DNA of 64,000 nucleotides from Symbiodinium natans (taxonomy: Eukaryota; Sar; Dinophyceae; Suessiales; Symbiodiniaceae). Location of the stretch: positions 1 to 64,000 of the forward strand of contig CAJNDS010002556.1 in assembly GCA_905221605.1 (NCBI GenBank). The letters are read 5' to 3'. The translations under genes and the position numbers were made by a program. The notes under the pieces are model-generated. The model was not told the DNA's origin and made no database searches. It worked only from the letters and a program-made list of their open reading frames with translations. Shown piece after piece: positions 9,839 to 19,970 of the stretch; the stretch's first letter is position 1, and the number at the start of each line of letters is the position of its first letter.

Positions 9839-12004
9839 CAGCTTCTAATTGGGACAGTGCAGGCCTTCAACAGGCAGCACCAGGGACGAAGCCACCGCGC
9901 GCTGTCCTGGTCGGAAGCTCACGGGCGGCTTTCGGTTGAGGGTTTCGGGTTTACGGTTTAGGGCTAGGGTTTAGGGTCTAGGGTTTAGGGTTCACGATTT
10001 AGGGTTTAGGGTTGAGGGTTGAGGGTTTAGGGTTTAGGGCTAGGGTTTGGGGTTTAGGGTTTGTGGCTAGGGTCTATGGGGTCTATGGGGTCTTATGGGG
10101 TTGATGATGTTTATGGGATTTACGGGGTTCATGAAGTTGATGGGGTTTATGATGATTATGATGTTTATGGGGTTTAGGTTTATGTGGTCTACGGGGTCTA
10201 TGGGGTTTAGGGTAGGGTTCTGCCAGCCGGGTACCAGTACGGGTCAGGGATTCAGGATTTAGGTTGGTATGCCCTGAGCCGGCTGCCGCCAGAATGCATA
10301 CGCAGCCTGAGACCCTAAACCCTAGACCCTACACCCAGGGTCAGGAACGCAGCAGCTGCTTCATTTACTGTCGTCACCCTAAACCCTAGGCCCTAAACCC
10401 CAAACCGGGGACGAGACGCCATACCATCTGCGGCCTGCCATGTCGCAGTGGCCGACAGCATCTGCAGCTGGGAGTTGCTACTTGAAGGTTCATCTATATT
10501 CCCCTTAGGGTTTTTTAAACTTTTGTTTACGGTTCAGGGTTTGGGGGGGGGGGGGGGAGTAGGAGGGGGAGGCGGGGTAGACGGCTAGTCGGGGAAGTAT
10601 CTAGACAACCTGAAAGGGAAGCGAAAACGTGAGCTTAGGCAGTACAAGGGAGAAGTTGGGATTGCTGGGTTGGCACACTCTTCGCTCTCAGCATTGTAAG
10701 TACAGGAGTGGGAACTCTTTGAAGGGTCTGCTCCCCTCCACCTTAGTCTATGCCAGTTCTTTAGCAGCTATCTACTGCGTGTTCAACAGGCTGAGTTAAT
10801 CACATGACATGACGGTTTCGGTATCGGGGTGTCTTCACTCGCAATATGATCTGGGTTTTGGAGTACTATACTTTAATACTTTTTTTTTGGTTCTGGGTTC
10901 CTATTTCAGCTACTTATACCTAAAAAGTGTATACTTTTTTTCCAGGGTCTACTCCAAAGCTAAGTTTAGGGGTTTAGGGTTTAGGGTTTAGGGTTTAGGG
11001 TTTAGGGTTTAGGGTTTAGGGTTTAGGGTTTAGGGCTTTTTGAGCTGATGATCTGTCGGACGTGCCTGGCTCAGATGCAACCGCTGTAGCATCACAATGC
11101 CCTCCAGGTCTTTGACAGGACATGCAAGCAAGACTTCTTCAGACGTAATTGGTTCGCCTAGGGTTTAGGGTTTAGGGTTTAGGGTTTAGGGTTTAGGGTT
11201 TAGGGTTTAGGGCACAGGTGAAGAGTCGTAGTTCAAGAGGCCCCTCGTAGGGTGCCTGGGCTGCAGCCGAACCCATGGAGGAAGTGACCAGGTTGGTTTT
11301 TGGGACATTTTGTGTTTCCTTCTTGGGGTTTCTAATGGACCCTATATATCAATATTGTTCAGGTGGTTTCAAGACCAAAACCCTAAACCCTAAACCCTAA
11401 ACCCTCAACCCTAAACCCTATACCCTAAACCCAGGTGAGCAGTGATACTCCGATGGTGCCAGGACTGCAGCCAGCTCTCGTTCCTGGGCTGCAGACGCCG
11501 GCAACTCAGTCTGCTGGCTCGACAACATCGAGCCTTTTGGAGAGTTTCCCTCCTCCCCCTGCCGCATCTACTCCAAGCGAGACGACAGCGCAGCGCATGA
11601 TGGCACACATGGCCGACATGGGCAAGTTCCACATGAGTTTCTATCCTTGTGGCGGTGACGAATGGGAGGAAGATGAGGCGTCCCACAACTTCCTTAAGAA
11701 TCTCAAGCCGAAGCTGTGCAACATGCAGTGCACTTCACTCACGGAGCGTCTCCAACTCGCATTGTTGGACCACCCGCACGGAATCGACTCGCCTTTTCTC
11801 AACCCAAAAGAGAAGTCCTTCCTGGACGCAATGAGCCAGGCGGAAAGGCGCAGAATGTTCTCCCTCACGGATGAAGAGCAGGCCTTTTTGGATGGAGGAA
11901 AAGAAGGTGAAGACATCACTATGCCAAGCTTGCCATCCTCGTCAGCAGGAACCCAGACTCGTTCCTACCCTTTGTCAAAGCCTGTGAAGCACCTCAGCAG
12001 CTGA
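9839..12004 (+). CDS. Gene A: multi-exon unknown protein, 3' end complete
   Basis: Five islands join in one frame, all through phase-1 introns: 9839-9934, 10416-10487, 11045-11107, 11267-11362 and 11463-12004. Each begins after AG. The first four end at GT (GTTGAGGG, GTTCATC, GTCTTTG, GTGGTTT). The joined frame gives about 288 codons up to the TGA at 12002-12004. The fourth exon encodes a hydrophobic stretch (LVFGTFCVSFLGFLMDPIY), possibly a membrane segment. The last exon is Pro/Ser/Thr-rich, then acidic, with an FHMSFYPCGGDEWEEDE motif. I recognise no family. Introns are 481, 557, 159 and 100 bp; the last is almost entirely CCCTAAA repeat. The first two exons are also open in another frame, so the upstream part is less certain than 11045-12004. 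The start lies further left or was missed. Confidence 0.6.
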
Positions 12005-12141
12005 ATGAGTACACTGTACACTTTTTGGGATACTATCGTGCCCTATTGAACTGAAAGTGAACACTTTTGGGTTGGGGGGGGATTATGAACCCTAAAGCCC
12101 TAAACCCTAAACCCGAAACTCGGCAACTAAGGCACCCACAG

Positions 12142-12226
12142 GAGGCAGCAGACATACTCAAGGACACAGTGAGCCGATATCTCCAATGTCCGGTCTCACT
12201 CCTACAGTGGCTGCAATCGAGTGTGG
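12142..12226 (+). CDS. Exon, unknown helical protein
   Basis: CCCACAG|GAG acceptor and GTGTGG|GTTTCC donor enclose 28 codons plus one base: EAADILKDTVSRYLQCPVSL and on. Helix-like composition with Leu-rich spacing. It starts 140 bp after the stop of gene A, so it is more likely from the next gene or an alternative end. No family recognised. Confidence 0.55.
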
Positions 12227-12661
12227 GTTTCCGAAATTAGGGCTTCCCTTTTTGAGGGTCCTTAGTGTTGAGGGTTTAGGGTTTAGGGTTTAGGGTTTAG
12301 TGTTTAGGGTTTAGGGCTTAGGGTTTAGGGTTCTACTAGCCTATAGGGGTTGTAAAGGGAGGACCCTCATGTTTGGAAACCCTCAAGTCTTTAGACCACA
12401 GAGCACGATTGACCCTTCAAATCTTTAAGGCTTCACGTGGGGGGTTGTTCGAAATTGGGGCCCCCCGGTTTTGCTGCAAAAGCTGTAGGGGTGTAGGGTT
12501 TAAACCCTAAACCCTAAACCCTAAACCCTAAACCCTGAACCCTAAACCCTAAACCCTAAACCCTAAACCCTGGGGATGAAAGGGGGGTCCCCATTGAGAA
12601 CAAGCCCTGTAAAGGGAGGCCTGCACCAATCTCCGCACTGAAACGCAAAAGCTCTCCACTT

Positions 12662-12777
12662 AGGTTTAGGGTTTAGGGTTTAGGGTTTAGGGTTTAGGGT
12701 TTAGGGTTTAGGGTTTAGGGTTTAGGGTTTAGGGTTTAGGGTTTAGGGTTTAGGGTTTAGGGTTTAGGGTTTAGGGC
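12662..12777. repeat. TTTAGGG telomeric block
   Basis: About 16 perfect TTTAGGG units. The island just upstream (12615-12660, EACTNLRTETQKLST) is open but meets TAG exactly at the repeat boundary, so it is only a possible exon. Confidence 0.95.
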
Positions 12778-12801
12778 ACTTTACCACTTAACGATCAACG
12801 T

Positions 12802-12915
12802 TGGGATGTTCCCACTTATACTAACAGTCCTTAATACTGATTATAGTACCCCCCCCCCCCCCCAAACCCTCTTATAATCCCTCATAAGGGCTGTTAGTAC
12901 AAGGGGAGCATCCCA
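12802..12915. mobile_element. Palindromic element, family 3
   Basis: Terminal inverted repeats of about 26 bp: TTGGGATGTTCCCACTTATA at the left and TACAAGGGGAGCATCCCAA at the right, with a C15 run inside. Related copies lie at 14204-14290, 33719-33775 (left part) and 58579-58676. Confidence 0.7.
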
Positions 12916-13097
12916 AGGTAAACCCTACAAGCCCCATACACCCCCCAACCCCTATAGACCCTCTAAACCCTCACAAAAGCTGCTGAGAAACCCTGTCTTC
13001 CCTAAACCCTGAACCCGAAACCCGAAGTTCTGTGGTTCGAGCCTATAGGCCCTAGCCCTAAACCCTAAACCCTAAATCCTAAACCCTAAACATCCAG

Positions 13098-13208
13098 GTG
13101 CCGCTTCCTCCTGGGGATGTTCCTTCTGGTGGGAGCTGCGGCGGCCGGGGCTCTGTTGTCAATTCCGGGGGGTCTTCTCTATGTGTTGTGCTTTTGCTGT
13201 TTCTTGTT
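13098..13208 (+). CDS. Exon encoding two probable membrane helices
   Basis: Acceptor CATCCAG|G, then one base and 38 codons reading CRFLLGMFLLVGAAAAGALL followed by SIPGGLLYVLCFCCFLLP. Two hydrophobic segments separated by SIPGG suggest a membrane hairpin. The frame meets TAA at 13213 in the following CCCTAAA block; a GC donor at 13209 (TT|GCCCTAAA) is likely, otherwise this is a C-terminal exon. The other frames are also open but much less protein-like. Protein family unknown. Confidence 0.5.
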
Positions 13209-13254
13209 GCCCTAAACCTTAAACCCTAAACCCTAAACCCTAAACCCTAAACAC

Positions 13255-13437
13255 CAAACCCCAAACCCCAAACCCCAAACCCCAAACCCCAAACCCCAAA
13301 CCCCAAACCCCCAACCCCAAACCCCAAACCCCACACCCCAAACCCCAAACCCCAAACCCCAAACCCCAAACCCCAAACCCCAAACCCCAAACCCCAAACC
13401 CCAAACCCCAAACCCCAAACCCCAAACCCCAAGCCCT
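13255..13437. repeat. CCCCAAA variant telomeric block
   Basis: About 24 units of CCCCAAA, nearly homogeneous. The minus-strand open frames here (GFGVWGL repeats) are translations of this 7-mer and are not genes. Confidence 0.95.
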
Positions 13438-13562
13438 ACCCGAACCCTAAACCTTAAACGGTTTAGGGTGTCAGGGTTCAGGGTTAGGGCATGAGGGTTG
13501 GGGGATGCGGGTGGCACTTTGCTTTTGGTCTACGGACCTTGCAAGCTACACCATGTTCCTTA

Positions 13563-13674
13563 GGACCCAGAGTAGGCCCTTATTCCACTTGTTTTGGGTT
13601 TAGGTTCTCTTATGAAGCCCTTTTTAAGTCCAAAAGGCTACCCTTGCGATTCCTAGGTTACTCTTGGGCCTAGG
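13563..13674. mobile_element. Palindromic element, family 1
   Basis: The left end CCTTAGGACCCAGAGTAGGC and right end GGTTACTCTTGGGCCTAGG are imperfect inverted repeats, with internal GTTTTGGG and CCAAAAGG also paired. A clear full-length copy of about 112 bp. Confidence 0.7.
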
Positions 13675-13794
13675 TTCCTTCCAGTTCCTCCCGGAGGTGT
13701 GAATGTGGAGCAAGAGACACTGAGAGGGGTTTGACCAAACCCTAAACCATAAACCCTAAACCCTCAACCCTATCCTGACGAAGCCCACAGTCTG

Positions 13795-14170
13795 CTACCC
13801 ATCGAAATTTTCAGAAATCTCATACGTAATACTTGTAAGAATTGATACATACCATTTAAATTTATTGTTTCCGTTATTTTTTAAGATTTTTAAAACACTT
13901 TTTCATCATTGTATAAACGATTTTCGCTGGAACATATTGTGATTTAAAGTGTTGCAACTGATGATGATGATTATTATTATTATTATTGATTCTGAATGCT
14001 CAGTATGTATATATATATATATGTATGTGTTTTTGCATTCAATTTTGGTGATGCATAGCCACAAAATCTTATTGGTGTAGTTCCTCTTCCTCCTCTAATT
14101 AAAAAAGCACACAATTGTGTTTGTCTCTTACTGAGTGGACACATTGTTCTTTTAAATTTATTGTAGTCAT
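13795..14170. other. AT-rich island without telomeric repeat
   Basis: Strikingly AT-rich against its surroundings, with a GATGATGATTATTATT microsatellite (13957-13988) and a short TA run (about 14007-14022). No open frame longer than a few dozen codons and no recognised element ends. It may be an old insertion or a decayed gene. Confidence 0.5.
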
Positions 14171-14203
14171 GTTTTGTAATCCCTTGACCCCAAACCTTGG
14201 AAA

Positions 14204-14290
14204 AACCCCCCTTGTACGAACAGTCCTTTTAGTAGGGGGTACTATAGTACTATAGTCCCCCTTGAGGACTTCTAAGGGGGAATATGCCAA
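14204..14290. mobile_element. Palindromic element, family 3 (short form)
   Basis: CCCCCTTGTACGAACAGTCC at the left pairs with GGACTTCTAAGGGGG at the right around a GTACTATAGTACTATAG centre. Same layout as 12802-12915 but shorter. Confidence 0.5.
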
Positions 14291-14328
14291 CCCAAACCCA
14301 CCCCTAAACCTACACTGACAGCCTGCAG

Positions 14329-14388
14329 GTGTATGCCGTGCGCCAGTCGCTCGAGACCCGAAGCATCAACATCCGGAGGCTCCGGGGA
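14329..14388 (+). CDS. Exon, unknown protein
   Basis: CCTGCAG|GTG acceptor followed by VYAVRQSLETRSINIRRLRG. Basic, amphipathic. No GT donor at the end; the island runs into CCCTGAACCCTAAA, so the 3' boundary is uncertain. Family unknown. Confidence 0.5.
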
Positions 14389-14454
14389 CCCCTGAACCCT
14401 AAACCCTGAACCCCTGAGCCAGTCCACGGACGATGGGGGACTTGTCTAAGGGTT

Positions 14455-14514
14455 TAGGGTTTAGGGTTTAGGGTTTAGGGTTTAGGGTTTAGGGTTTAGG
14501 GTTTAGGGTTGAGG
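14455..14514. repeat. TTTAGGG block
   Basis: Eight TTTAGGG units. A further variant block with CCCTAAAAA 9-mers, interrupted by AAAACTCAAAAG, lies at 14612-14755. Confidence 0.9.
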
Positions 14515-15586
14515 GAAAACCCAACCATCCCACATCTTGAGGTTTCACATGGTCGTTCTTCTCAAGTTCTTTCTGCAGGACCGCCCTTCCAGGCTGTTGC
14601 GTGCTGGCCTAACCCTAAAAACCCTAAAAAAAACTCAAAAGAACCCTAAAAACCCTAAAAACCCTAAAAACCCTAAAAACCCTAAAAAAAACTCAAAAGA
14701 ACCCTAAAAACCCTAAAAACCCTAAGCAAAACTCAAAAGAACCCTAAAAACCCTGAAGCCCTGACCTCTTTCACACCCGAGCTCCGATTGCCAGCTCTTA
14801 GAAGGTAATTCGGGAAGAAGGTACCCTATTTGGTACAGCGCAAAAAAAGGGGGGATAGAAGATGCCCCAAGTCCCTTACTCCTACGAAGATCTATAGCTA
14901 AACCCTAAACCCTAAACCCTAAACCCTAAACCCTAAACCCTAAACCCTAAACCCTACGGCTAAAAAATGGCTGGTAAGTGAGGCCGAGGCTCGAACCCGA
15001 AAGAAGCGGACTTGGTTTCGACCTGTTAGGGTTTTCAGGGTTTTGTCCTGAACCCTAAACCGTAAACCGTAAACCCGAAACCCTAAACCCTAAACCCTAA
15101 ACCCTAAACCCTAAACCCTAGACCCTAAACCCTAAACCCTAAACCCTAAACCCTAAACCCTAACCCTAAACCCTAAACCCTAAACTGACGGGTTTTTGTC
15201 GGGATGAAAGTTCAGGCTGTTGTGCTTAAGGACGTCAGACCCTACGGTTTCCGGTGTAGGGTTATAGGGTTTAGGGACCCTAAACCCCGTAATAGGGTTT
15301 AGGGTTTAGGGTTTAGGGTTAAAACCTAAACCCCAAACCCTGAACCCCAAACCCAGAATACCCTCTGAGCCACGCAGGGCCGTGACGTTGGCGATGGGCT
15401 TTAAGTCACCACTTGGAGGTTCACGGTACTCATTAACCAACTATAACTGTACTTCCACTTATGAGCCCCTTAAGTGCCCGAATATGGTGACAAGTACAGT
15501 TATAGGAACAGTAACCCTAAACCCTAAACCCTAAACTGGCTAGAAGTACAGCGATAATTGGCTAGTAAGTACCAGAAACCTCCCAG

Positions 15587-15685
15587 CAGTGCCAGGATGC
15601 CCCTCAGCCCTAAACCCTAAACCCTAAACCCTGAACCCTAAACCCTAAACCCTGAACCCTCACCAGTGCGAGGATGCCCCGCAGC
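15587..15685. repeat. Telomeric block flanked by a 22 bp direct duplication
   Basis: 15587-15608 and 15664-15685 match at 20 of 22 positions (CAGTGC.AGGATGCCCC.CAGC). The 55 bp between them is CCCTAAA/CCCTGAA repeat. The right copy contains the acceptor and first codons of the exon at 15667, so the duplication looks like a target duplication made when the block arrived. Confidence 0.7.
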
Positions 15686-15753
15686 AGACCTGCTTCGTGC
15701 TGTACCTCTTTGGTTGGTACGAGGCCTGTGGAGTTGAGGGCCCAGACTTTGGG
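15667..15753 (+). CDS. Exon, unknown Cys/aromatic-rich protein
   Basis: CACCAG|TGC acceptor (a second possible acceptor CCGCAG is 18 bp inside) and TTTGGG|GTTTAGG donor, 29 codons, phase 0 at both ends. Contains QQTCFVLYLFGWYEACGVEG. The hydrophobic aromatic core suggests a buried strand or membrane-associated segment. No family recognised. Confidence 0.6.
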
Positions 15754-16429
15754 GTTTAGGGTTTTGGGTTTTGGGTTTAGGGTTTAGGGTTCAGGGTTTA
15801 GGGAACCTTAAACCCTCAACCCCAACCAAACCCTAAACCCTATGAGGCCCATCTGCAAACCCTGTACCGCAATTCCTCTTGCCCAAGCTCGAACCCTGAA
15901 CACGAAACCCTACGACAGTTGGTTGAGGGTTAGTAGGGTTGGGGGTTTAGGTTTTAGGGTTTGGGTTCAGGGCTTAGGGTTTAGGGTCTAAACACCAAAC
16001 CCTAAAACCCAAACCCCAATCTTCCACCCTGGCAGAACACGTGGGCTCATGGACAGCTCTGCGTTTAGGCTTTGGCGTTCAGGGTTTTGGGTTTATTGAG
16101 GCTGTAGGATTCGGGGTTTAGGGTTTTAGGGTTTTGGGGTTTATAGACCTTACGAAGTACGCAGGCCCTTGGAGTATGTTTGAGATTCTCAGCTTCTTGG
16201 TTTTAATTAAGAGCCTCCTTTTCTCTGAGTGCTTCTAAGGCCCCCAAACCCTTCAGTTTACATCAACTGAACACAGTTGATGGTACTGCTGTTCCAGAGC
16301 CAGGGTTTAGGGAGTTTAGGGTGTTGAGGGAGTTTTGGGCAGCCTACAGTTTAGGTTCAGGGTTTAGGGTCCATAGGGTTTAGGGTTTAAGGTTTAGGGG
16401 CCCTAAACCCTAAACCCTAAACCCTATAG

Positions 16430-16536
16430 TTCCTCAAATCCCGACATCGGCGAAGCCCGAGACCCGAAGGCCAGCGGCCTGCGCTGTCAGCTCTGCCTCT
16501 TCGACGCGGCCCACTGTGGCCCCCTGCGCCCATTTA
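16430..16536 (+). CDS. Exon with a CxxC motif, unknown protein
   Basis: Follows CCCTATAG|T. Reads SSNPDIGEARDPKASGLRCQ and LCLFDAAHCGPLRPF, giving Cys-x2-Cys and a later His-Cys that could bind zinc. No GT donor; TTTA|GCCCTAAA would be a GC donor. Family unknown. Confidence 0.5.
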
Positions 16537-16941
16537 GCCCTAAACCCTAAACCCTCAACCCTAAACCCCAAACCCTACACCCAAAACCCTAAACCCTAAG
16601 GGTTTCAGGGGGTTTTGGGTCCTAGGGTACGTTTAGGGTTCCCCAGAAACCTTAGCAGCCCTAAACCTGAACCCGCTGATTCAGTTGTTTTGGTATATTT
16701 CACAGCGTAACGTACTAACGTAGGTCCCAGGCAGACATCATTTGGAGCCCCGCGTGTTGCTGTACCATAAGCACACCGTAAGAGTTCGGTAATGGTTATT
16801 TAGTTTCGAGGTGTTCCCCGCACTTCATGTCTTTTGTTGACCGATGCCCTTATAAATGTTCTAATGTTAATTGAAATCTTGTAGAGTTTTTGTCATCCAG
16901 TCTAACTATGTCTACAGTCTAGACTTTTTTCATATAGTAAA

Positions 16942-17100
16942 ATGGAGAAGACAATGTGTAAATCGTGCTGTGCATCAAAGGATGCTGAAGAGTTTGACGG
17001 GTTCAAGACACGTAATAAATGCCGAGAAGCGAAACGAAAACGCCACAATGAAGATCAGAAAGAATATTGGCAAGCGAGAAGAGAGGAGCGATCAAAGGAA
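16942..17100 (+). CDS. Cys/Lys-rich possible zinc-binding N-terminal exon
   Basis: ATG at 16942 opens 53 codons beginning MEKTMCKSCCASKDAEEFDG, then a lysine/arginine-rich helix ending EERSKE; a GT at 17101 (GTCCTAAACC) would be the donor. Cys 6, 9, 10 and 27 and His 35 could form a zinc knuckle. Small Cys/Lys modules of this look occur beside endonuclease domains in viruses and mobile elements, but that is only resemblance. The stretch 16680-17060 is AT-richer than the other exons, hinting at a different origin. The ATG is taken because in-frame codons precede the first Cys and there is no better upstream start. Confidence 0.5.
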
Positions 17101-17205
17101 GTCCTAAACCCTAAACCCCAAACCCGAAACCCTAAACCCCAAACCCTAAACCCTAAACCATGCGGACATGCCCCCAAGGCCCCAAACCCCATCAACCTTA
17201 TACAG

Positions 17206-17278
17206 CCGAGGCGATGAGGATGCTTTCCACTTTGCCAACGTCGTGTCTATCGGCTCGGGCCTGAAATGCAGCTTTGCG
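17206..17278 (+). CDS. Exon, unknown protein
   Basis: TATACAG|C acceptor and TTTGCG|GTTCAGGG donor. After one base the frame gives 24 codons: RGDEDAFHFANVVSIGSGLK then CSFA. Follows the zinc-knuckle exon, but the phases do not match directly. Family unknown. Confidence 0.5.
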
Positions 17279-17581
17279 GTTCAGGGTTTTGGGGTCTACG
17301 GTTGGGGTGTAGGGTTTAGGGTTCAAGGAGTACTTACTTGTTTCTAGTAGGGAATGCCGGAATTAGGCACGCTATATAATCCTTGCAATTAAGGGTACAT
17401 GTGCGGTATAGCGGATACAGAATGCCCTCATTCTATCGAGAACCGGTAAGGTGCAGCGGGTCTATGGTGTGAAGTGCTTAAGCCTTAGGGCGTGCAGGGT
17501 TCAGGATTTTGGTCAATACCAGTATAACCTTAGTGGTTTAGGGTTTAGGGTTTAGGGTCTAACCCCGCAACATCGTAGCAG

Positions 17582-17673
17582 GTGAGGCCAGGAGCAAGTT
17601 TCAGCCGAATAGCCTCCGAGGCAGTCTGCACCCCAAGTCCGAAAAGCATGACCTCGGGCCCAGAGTAGACCCT
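17582..17673 (+). CDS. Possible exon abutting a family 1 element
   Basis: GTAGCAG|GTGAGGCC acceptor. Two frames are open (VRPGASFSRIASEAV and EARSKFQPNSLRGSL). The island ends where GGGCCCAGAGTAGACCC, a family 1 terminus, begins, so the element edge coincides with the exon edge. Confidence 0.35.
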
Positions 17674-17840
17674 TATTCTATTTTTGTTTACATAAAACCA
17701 AAGAGGATATTGAAAATATTGCTCTTTTTTTAAGGTTCTAAGGGGAGGATAGTATTCCGCTTTTGTTAGGGTTTGGGTTCCCTGATAATCCCCTTGAAAC
17801 CAAAAAGGGTAGCCTTTTTTTATCTTGGGTTACTCTTTGT
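17657..17840. mobile_element. Palindromic element, family 1 (long form)
   Basis: Left end GGGCCCAGAGTAGACCCTTA and right end ATCTTGGGTTACTCTTTG. Longer than the 112 bp copies because of about 70 bp of extra sequence in the left half. Confidence 0.55.
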
Positions 17841-17969
17841 TGAGGCCGCTGCCCAAACCCCACAGCCCTAAACCATAAGCTATGGTTTTAACCACCCTAA
17901 GCTATGGATTTATCCAGACTTGTTTCGACCCTGACCCCAAGCCCTAAGCACAAGGAAGATTCTAGCATA

Positions 17970-18072
17970 CTTGAAGGTTCATAGGGTTTAGGGGTTCAGG
18001 GGTTATAAGTACCTGGAACAGAGTTTGAAAATTCAGGTTACCCTAGTCGTAACCCGACTTTTAGCTACCCTA
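17970..18072. mobile_element. Palindromic element, family 2 (diverged)
   Basis: Left end CTTGAAGGTTCATAGGG and right part CGTAACCCGACTTTTAGCTA resemble the better copies at 53677 and 63754. The right terminus is eroded. Confidence 0.4.
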
Positions 18073-18382
18073 AAAACCCTAAACCCTAAAAAGCCTTAAA
18101 ACCCTAAACCCTAAACCCTGCAACCACAAAAAGCCTTAAAACCCTGGAAACACTAAACCCCTAAACCCCTAAACCCTACCCATGGACCCTCAAATCGAGG
18201 CCCCACACGAAAAGCCATCAGTTGTTCCCGCCTGCTTGTTCTTGCCCCCGTTGTTCTTAGTAGGAAATGGGGGGGATGAATCGTAAAGGGCTTTAGGGTG
18301 TTTAGGGTTTTAGGGTTTGTTGTCTTGACGAGGGTTTGGGAGAGAGTTAGGGTTTCGGGATTGGGGTTTAGGGGCTTCTGAG

Positions 18383-18623
18383 GCTGCATCCTTCTCTCGT
18401 CACTGGCAAATCAGCTGCTGATTCGGCCACTGAAGAAAAGGACGGTCTCGGCACTTACCAGCCCCCTCCACCACTCTCCTCTACTATGCCTGTATTCAGG
18501 GGAGGAGAGTTCAAAGGAGGCTATGTAACCCATGGTTCCCTAATACCCCCAAACTACTCCCCAAGGCTCCAAGCTTCCGCAAGGTTCCGTAGACACCTAT
18601 CCCCCATGAACCCTCTCCCTTAA
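18383..18623 (+). CDS. Possible C-terminal exon, 79 codons
   Basis: After CTTCTGAG|G the frame stays open for 79 codons to TAA, beginning LHPSLVTGKSAADSATEEKD and including a PPPP run and GGEFKGGYVTHGSLIPPNYS. Unusually long for an island. Part of it (ACTCTCCTCTAC ... GGGGAGGAGAG) is palindromic, so part could be an element. No family recognised. Confidence 0.35.
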
Positions 18624-18837
18624 GGACCCTATAATACGACCCCTATCAAGCCTATTTAATGCAATTCCCGGAGAGGGGGTGGGGTTGCATCTACATATAT
18701 GGTTGCCACCCAGCAACTTCGCCCAAAATTCTTTCGAATGTATCCTAAGCCATGCACCGTTAAATCAACCATATGTGCACCGTTAAATCAACCTTCTGTG
18801 CGACTGTTAAATTGTTTGTTAGGGTTAGGTCTTCAAG

Positions 18838-18904
18838 CCGGATGTGTTCAGGTCTTGGTATGTTAAGATCAAGCGATCGAGAAGGATTGCTCGGTTGGTT
18901 TGGG
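18838..18904 (+). CDS. Exon, unknown basic protein
   Basis: TCTTCAAG|CCG acceptor and TTTGGG|GTTTAGC donor, 22 codons plus one base: PDVFRSWYVKIKRSRRIARL then VW. Highly basic. Joined in phase to the next island it would continue KLADGIPEPFCFCEARQ in that island's second frame. Confidence 0.5.
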
Positions 18905-18957
18905 GTTTAGCGTTCTAAACCCTAAACCCTAAACCCAAACCCGAAACCCTTTGCCAG

Positions 18958-19027
18958 AAAAGCTTGCCGATGGCATCCCAGAACCTTTTTGTTTTTGTGA
19001 GGCAAGGCAATCCCGCTGGGCTTGACA
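18958..19027 (+). CDS. Exon, unknown protein, two open frames
   Basis: TTTGCCAG|A acceptor. One frame reads KSLPMASQNLFVFVRQGNPA with a GC donor at 19028 (GACA|GCCTAAA). The frame in phase with the exon at 18838 reads KLADGIPEPFCFCEARQ and would need an earlier GC donor. I cannot decide between them. Confidence 0.4.
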
Positions 19028-19263
19028 GCCTAAACCCTAAACCCTAAACCCCAAACCCTCAACCCTAAACCTTAAACCCCCGAACCCTAAACCCAGAAAA
19101 ATGTTTTAGGAGCTTACCTCACACCCCCCCCGAAGCCCTTAACTTTTAGACGGGCTCTATAGCTGAAGGTTTTTGGGGCCTTGCGCGCCTTGAGCTGTTT
19201 AGGGTTCAGGGCTTTGGGTTTGGGATTTTGGGTTTGGGGTTTGGGGAGTAGGGTGTCCGGCAG

Positions 19264-19335
19264 GAAGTACACCGAGGATGACATCTGTATGCAGCTCTGG
19301 ATCCGGATTGGCGGGACGCGTCGCAGCCGCAACAA
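19264..19335 (+). CDS. Exon, unknown protein
   Basis: GTCCGGCAG|G acceptor then KYTEDDICMQLWIRIGGTRR and SRNK before CCC-rich repeat. Mixed charged and aromatic composition typical of a folded domain. 3' boundary not clear. Confidence 0.45.
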
Positions 19336-19551
19336 AACCCGCAATCCAAACCCTCAATCCCCCTAACCCTGCCAGAGCTATTGTGAGCTTAGGGAAGTTG
19401 CATAGGGGACCCCTTTAAATACCCCCTATGTACCCTAAACACCCCACGGGCTAGATATCAGAACCCTTCGCCTCTTTTTTAAGGGACCAGGTAACTACCC
19501 TTAGAAGCATAGCATTGTCAGTTGTTTCCTTACAAGCTCCCGCCTTCACAG

Positions 19552-19622
19552 GGCAAAGCTCAGCGTAGCGTTGAGTCCTAACTTTTGGGAGCCCAGTCGC
19601 AGCCTTTTGCCCATTTTTTGGG
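19552..19622 (+). CDS. Exon, unknown protein
   Basis: CTTCACAG|G acceptor and TTTTTTGG|GTTTAAGG donor enclose AKLSVALSPNFWEPSRSLLP then IFW. Hydrophobic and aromatic. Family unknown. Confidence 0.45.
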
Positions 19623-19970
19623 GTTTAAGGCCACCTTACAAAGTAGCCAACCCCAAAAAGGGGACCCTAAACCCTAAACCCTAAACCCTGAACCCTGAAC
19701 CCTAAACCCTGAACCCTGAACCCTAAACCCTTATTATAGCATGGTTACGGGGCTGCAAAAACCGTCAACGGCCGCCCTGAAGCTTGGGACTCGACTAAAC
19801 CCTTTTCTCATGGGCCTCTACCTCGGACCCCTAAGGTTGTGCCCTTGGGTTTGGGGCCACTGTTTAAACAAAGGGAATAGAAGAGCTATATTTTTATTAA
19901 AAAGGAGCATATAGAGGGGACCTCTTTGGGGGAACATCCTCAGGGATCCGAGTCTTAATTCCTTGACGTT

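Noticed and set aside
13233-13517. 94-codon minus-strand frame of GFGVWGL repeats
   Set aside because: Pure translation of the CCCCAAA block.
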